Assembly (NCBI GenBank): GCA_910579175.1
Contig: CAJTTB010000011.1
Span: forward strand, 1-64,000
Direction: 5' to 3'
DNA length: 64,000 nucleotides
Source of the DNA: an uncultured Oscillospiraceae bacterium
GTDB taxonomy: Bacteria > Bacillota > Clostridia > Oscillospirales > Ruminococcaceae
Within the stretch, counting starts at the first letter, position 1; each line of letters opens with the position of its first letter. Shown piece after piece: positions 62,201 to 64,000 of the stretch. A model generated the notes under the pieces. The model saw only the letters and a list, made by a program, of their open reading frames with translations. It ran no database searches and was not told the DNA's origin. A program made the position numbers and the translations under genes.

Positions 62201-62885
62201 CGGAAAAATCTTTGAGAACATTGTTTTCATCCACCAGTGTGGTTTCATTTTTTCCAGTGTCCTCATTGTATTTCAGGTCATGGGTGTATGCGCCGACCGC
62301 ACTGGGATTGTCGGTGGCAAAGGATGGAACGGTGTGATAAGTAACCACGTTTTCCCTCAGCTTCTGAAAGATCGTCTTTGCCGCAGGGCTGTTGGCAGTA
62401 ATTTCATTCACGATCTGGTTTTCATATCCGGTGCCAAGCTGCCCGTGGGCAATCAGCCAAATGAGGATTTGGGTGGCAATGTATTCATCCATGGCGCTCC
62501 CGCCGTACTTAGTGCCGGTTTCCACGTTATATCCCAAGGTCAGAGCGGTGTTGATCATTGCTTTCTGTTCCGTGGTAAGGGCGGCATAATCATCCGACTG
62601 GTCATAGCCAATCCCGGTATGGGTTGCCACGCCAAGCTGGATGCAATAGGCGGTGCGGAAAGCTGTTAAATCGTTAATTCGCAGTTCCGTAAACTTATCG
62701 GTGCTGTATCCGCCAAATGGCGCCGGAAGGCTGGAGCTAAGAGAATATCCTCTGCCGTTATAGTCGATCATGGAGATATATCCATCATACTCGTATTCAG
62801 CGGCAAAAGCATTGCTTGGTACAATACCAAAGCAAAGAAGCACTGCCATCATCATGGACAGAAATCTTTTTAGATGTTTTTTCAT
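59220..62885 (-). CDS. SpaA-type surface adhesin with thioester domain, C-terminally truncated
   Basis: 1221 residues. Signal peptide at 1-28, then a thioester domain with YCIQ (Cys81-Ile-Gln) of the kind that forms covalent bonds with host or cell surfaces, followed by multiple Cna-B/SpaA beta repeats (SVSFSNILKKFTVELEKVDS, FEKKDAESGKIIPLAGTAVK, VSGWKVDQDGFELGGAVIGL) separated by a Ser/Glu/Pro-rich spacer at ~500-580. The last repeat breaks off in GNYFLHSISLS with no LPxTG or membrane anchor, because the gene runs into a recombinase remnant. It is the usual surface protein of Tn1549-like conjugative elements; its coding is visibly GC-richer than the cluster to the left. Confidence 0.85.
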   Translation of the reverse strand: MKKHLKRFLSMMMAVLLCFGIVPSNAFAAEYEYDGYISMIDYNGRGYSLSSSLPAPFGGYSTDKFTELRINDLTAFRTAYCIQLGVATHTGIGYDQSDDYAALTTEQKAMINTALTLGYNVETGTKYGGSAMDEYIATQILIWLIAHGQLGTGYENQIVNEITANSPAAKTIFQKLRENVVTYHTVPSFATDNPSAVGAYTHDLKYNEDTGKNETTLVDENNVLKDFSVSYPGVDFSISGNKLHVSTDKKEFGTITAEKELPSSIPGVVTGGTKYWLRDEYQNVVTFDVKGSAEPVKCYFSLEIKAGTLQLVKTSEDGEVSGIPFHISGNGIEKDVVTGSDGTIRVDNLQAGTYTVTERAPDKYVQPESKQVTIYPGQTSSVSFSNILKKFTVELEKVDSRTREAQGDSSLDGALYGMFKGENLLDTYTTANGGKFTTKEYPCGSDYTIREITPSEGYLLDETIYPVGAEPGNFTLENNSIPMTATEDVILGSIAITKHTDKPANPDQEEAVPQVETPDEESNAAENTPVPETPDTELTENSSMEETMDSSSTPESKESTAASEEQPAESSSVPESQSESVENVDSEPEVIPLAAGLKADPSASLLKTVSNDEVQIEQPEEGAQFEIYLASAGSYENAKETERDLLTTDSYGFARSKDLPYGLYVVHQTKGAEGQKFVPDFSVFISEHGKTYYFILNNPTFTSLIRFEKKDAESGKIIPLAGTAVKIRNTDTGEWVVQHINYPSPIDIDAFVTDATGTLMLPEPLPFGNYELYEQQSPWGYVLDKEPVPFVVDGSQDVVTVEKYNIPQKGTITVSKEGEVFSHVAESGGMYQPQYEVQGQPGAVYEITALEDVITPDGTVHLKTGELAATLTTGSDGTATSEPLYLSRYQVKEITAPDGMVIDPEPKEVVLSYAGQEVEITSASIGFVNERQKVEISLKKLLEQDETFSLGMNEEWKNITFGLFAAEQLTASDGTSIPADGLMETIGIDENGNAVFKTDIPCGASLYVQEIGTDDHYILSDKKYPVVFEYAGQDVAKVEIEVNDGEAIENTLKRGKVSGWKVDQDGFELGGAVIGLFRFDETEFTEETALMVTESNEIGYFEFDKVPAGNFLVREIAPPKAFVLTEEIFPVEITEDGQTIEITIENQIIKGTAETIKVDADYPDHKLSGAVFEVYADVDNNGEFNADIDKLAGEMTETEPGLYQMKDLVYGNYFLHSISLS

Positions 62886-62914
62886 GAAGTTCTCCTTTCG
62901 GATAAAATAAAAAA

Positions 62915-62956
62915 TGCCCCCGCAGGCTGAGAGAAAACTCTCAACCTACGGGGGCA
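62915..62956 (-). terminator. Intrinsic terminator between cyclotransferase and SpaA genes
   Basis: A 19-bp stem with a 4-nt loop (tgcccccgcaggctgagag / ctctcaacctacgggggca, G-T tolerant), followed on the minus strand by six T. Confidence 0.9.
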
Positions 62957-62963
62957 GGTCAGT

Positions 62964-63485
62964 TTACCGTTCTTCTTTGTTTTTGGGATGGCGCTGTTTT
63001 TTGTGGGGGACTACCTTCTGAGGCAGTTCCTGCTGTGTACAGCGAACCGCTTCGATCACAGTTTGGGTATCGATCCCATTTTGTCTGCACCCATTCAGAA
63101 TACCTTCCAAATAGGAGACAGAGGGCATGGCGGGTTTGTCTTTATACGGGCTGTTCATGGTATAAGCCATGATTTCCCGTCTGACTCCGTCCTGATCTGT
63201 CACTGTAACAGGCTCTTTCCCATATAAAAAGGGAAATCCTTCGTAATGATCCAGATACTGTTCGTCCCGTTCGGAAATACGCCAAAGGACGCCGTCCACA
63301 TAGCTTCCTTCTTCGGGCAGAATGGTGGCAACTCCATTCCCTCCACCATTGGTGCGGAACGCAAGGCGGTATCCCTCTAACCGGACAGATTCCACAACTT
63401 CTGCATCCGGACAGCGGAACGCCATCTGATTCAGGTTCATATTAGAACCATACGCAAAATAAAGTTTTTCTTTGGTTTTGATCAT
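62964..63485 (-). CDS. Gamma-glutamylcyclotransferase-like protein
   Basis: 173 residues of the GGCT/AIG2-like fold: YFAYGSNMNLNQMAFRCPDA (the substrate-binding YGSN loop), YRLAFRTNGGGNGVATILPE and DHYEGFPFLYGKEPVTVTDQ, whose Glu is the catalytic residue. The C-terminal 40 residues are an unrelated basic tail. Genes of this type accompany amidoligases on conjugative elements, where the pair is thought to make and break gamma-glutamyl or isopeptide amides. It starts 3 nt before the end of the amidoligase gene. Confidence 0.85.
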   Translation of the reverse strand: MIKTKEKLYFAYGSNMNLNQMAFRCPDAEVVESVRLEGYRLAFRTNGGGNGVATILPEEGSYVDGVLWRISERDEQYLDHYEGFPFLYGKEPVTVTDQDGVRREIMAYTMNSPYKDKPAMPSVSYLEGILNGCRQNGIDTQTVIEAVRCTQQELPQKVVPHKKQRHPKNKEER

Positions 63486-63488
63486 CTC

Positions 63489-64000
63489 CTATCGTTCATG
63501 GTTTTGGCGGTTCTGCAGGCTGGGGTATTGAGCTTTATCGTAGCGCCATGCCCGGTCGCCGGGAAGGTTTGAAAGCAGATGTTCCCGCACATTTTTGTAT
63601 TCCGGTCCAATAAGACCAAGGCGCAGCAGAAAGGTGCGAAAGGTAAAGGCAGGGTTTTCGCTGATCTCGGTTTTCCGCATGACTGTCCAGCTCTGGTTAA
63701 TAGCCTGTGCAGAGATCGCCAGTGCCAGCGTGATGTTTGCCCTGACTTTGCCTGCATGGAGGGTACTTTCAAAACAGCGCCATTCCAAGGTTCCACGGTA
63801 AAACACAGAATGAAGGTTTAAGGCATAGTATCTTGTCCAGTTGTAATGCTCGTAGCTTCCGTCAGAGCCTTCATACCATTCCCGCCTTAACCGATCCATG
63901 GTAGTATTGCTTGGAAGTTTGCGGATTTTCTCCAGCATCGGTTCCCGCACCTTCTGGCACCAGCGTTCCACCCGGCTCTCATTCACATTTAAGGCTTTGA
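63489..64000 (-). CDS. Amidoligase family protein, 5' end outside the window
   Basis: The C-terminal ~170 residues of an ATP-grasp-like/glutamine-synthetase-fold amidoligase. YYALNLHSVFYRGTLEWRCF is the characteristic amidoligase segment (R-x-TLEWR-x-F). KVRANITLALAISAQAINQS and YDKAQYPSLQNRQNHER follow. The reading frame continues beyond position 64000 (KALNVNESRVERW), so the start is not in the window. Together with the cyclotransferase it is a conserved pair in Tn1549-like conjugative elements. Confidence 0.85.
   Translation of the reverse strand, partial: KALNVNESRVERWCQKVREPMLEKIRKLPSNTTMDRLRREWYEGSDGSYEHYNWTRYYALNLHSVFYRGTLEWRCFESTLHAGKVRANITLALAISAQAINQSWTVMRKTEISENPAFTFRTFLLRLGLIGPEYKNVREHLLSNLPGDRAWRYDKAQYPSLQNRQNHER

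Noticed and set aside
61668..62669. 333-codon plus-strand frame antisense to the SpaA gene
   Set aside because: GC-rich antisense opening caused by the codon usage of the sense gene, which has clear Cna-B domains.
1..64000. CRISPR array
   Set aside because: No regularly spaced direct repeats with unique spacers; the only periodic element is the three-copy dyad at 5378, and 5-copy repeats in the Rpn gene are coding.

Overview
The window comes from a low-GC Gram-positive anaerobe, most likely a gut Clostridia member (Oscillospiraceae/Ruminococcaceae-like). The evidence is strong AGGAGG-type ribosome binding sites, GTG/TTG starts, short intrinsic terminators, a diaminopentanoate-dehydrogenase-like enzyme and an M60 mucin-type peptidase. 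It is a patchwork: an AT-rich chromosome backbone carrying several acquired segments, and a visibly GC-richer conjugative-element segment at the right edge.

Layout. (1) 1-1840: right end of an integrated element, with a tyrosine integrase next to a tRNA 3'-end-like attachment site. (2) 2050-3573: an Abi_2 (HEPN) defence gene between two ~120 bp direct repeats. (3) 4204-10509: an XRE and a TetR regulator, a triple 19-bp dyad, then an HdeD-like/MMPL/LxxG-repeat envelope operon. (4) 10869-16311: a frameshifted XRE regulator, a flavoprotein, an hsdM fragment, small membrane proteins and an Ntn hydrolase. (5) 16408-19481: polyphosphate operon (ppk1, ppx). (6) 20838-28307: a 1786-residue secreted M60 metallopeptidase with a dockerin-like motif, a cohesin-like anchored surface protein and a DUF1349 protein. 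(7) 28312-30431: tyrA and aroF behind a tyrosine-codon attenuator. (8) 30653-34665: kptA, tRNA-Pro(CGG), GH32 fructosidase and sucrose phosphorylase. (9) 34747-38020: an Rpn nuclease, a barnase/barstar pair, and a decayed second toxin-like cassette. (10) 38234-40316: an amine dehydrogenase-like enzyme and an IS3 remnant. (11) 40376-58456: a minus-strand biosynthetic operon of about 18 kb. (12) 59099-64000: a serine-recombinase tail fused to a truncated SpaA-type adhesin, then gamma-glutamylcyclotransferase and amidoligase genes typical of Tn1549-like conjugative elements.

The most interesting system is region 11. It encodes four radical SAM enzymes (three with SPASM-type cysteines), a small PqqD/RRE-like protein, a companion protein, an acyl-carrier-like protein, a 51-residue precursor with a cysteine-rich tail (FFGTCHCSNGGC), a subtilase fused to a DUF1611-like domain, a Tet(M)/EF-G-like GTPase, a BtrH-like protein, two ABC exporters with a small membrane protein, an adenylation-PCP protein, and AccD/AccA-like carboxyltransferase subunits. 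Downstream is a decayed fabD-like start. The RiPP half resembles what I recall as the clostridial Clo7bot/CcpM Cys-rich peptide maturation systems. The linkage to carrier-protein chemistry and a ribosome-protection-type GTPase suggests a peptide that is acylated or aminoacylated and may act on ribosomes. That is inference. The cluster's left end is broken, so it may be incomplete.

Several genes in the first 13 kb carry single-base lesions in A-runs or an ATA in place of ATG. These could be real decay or sequence error.
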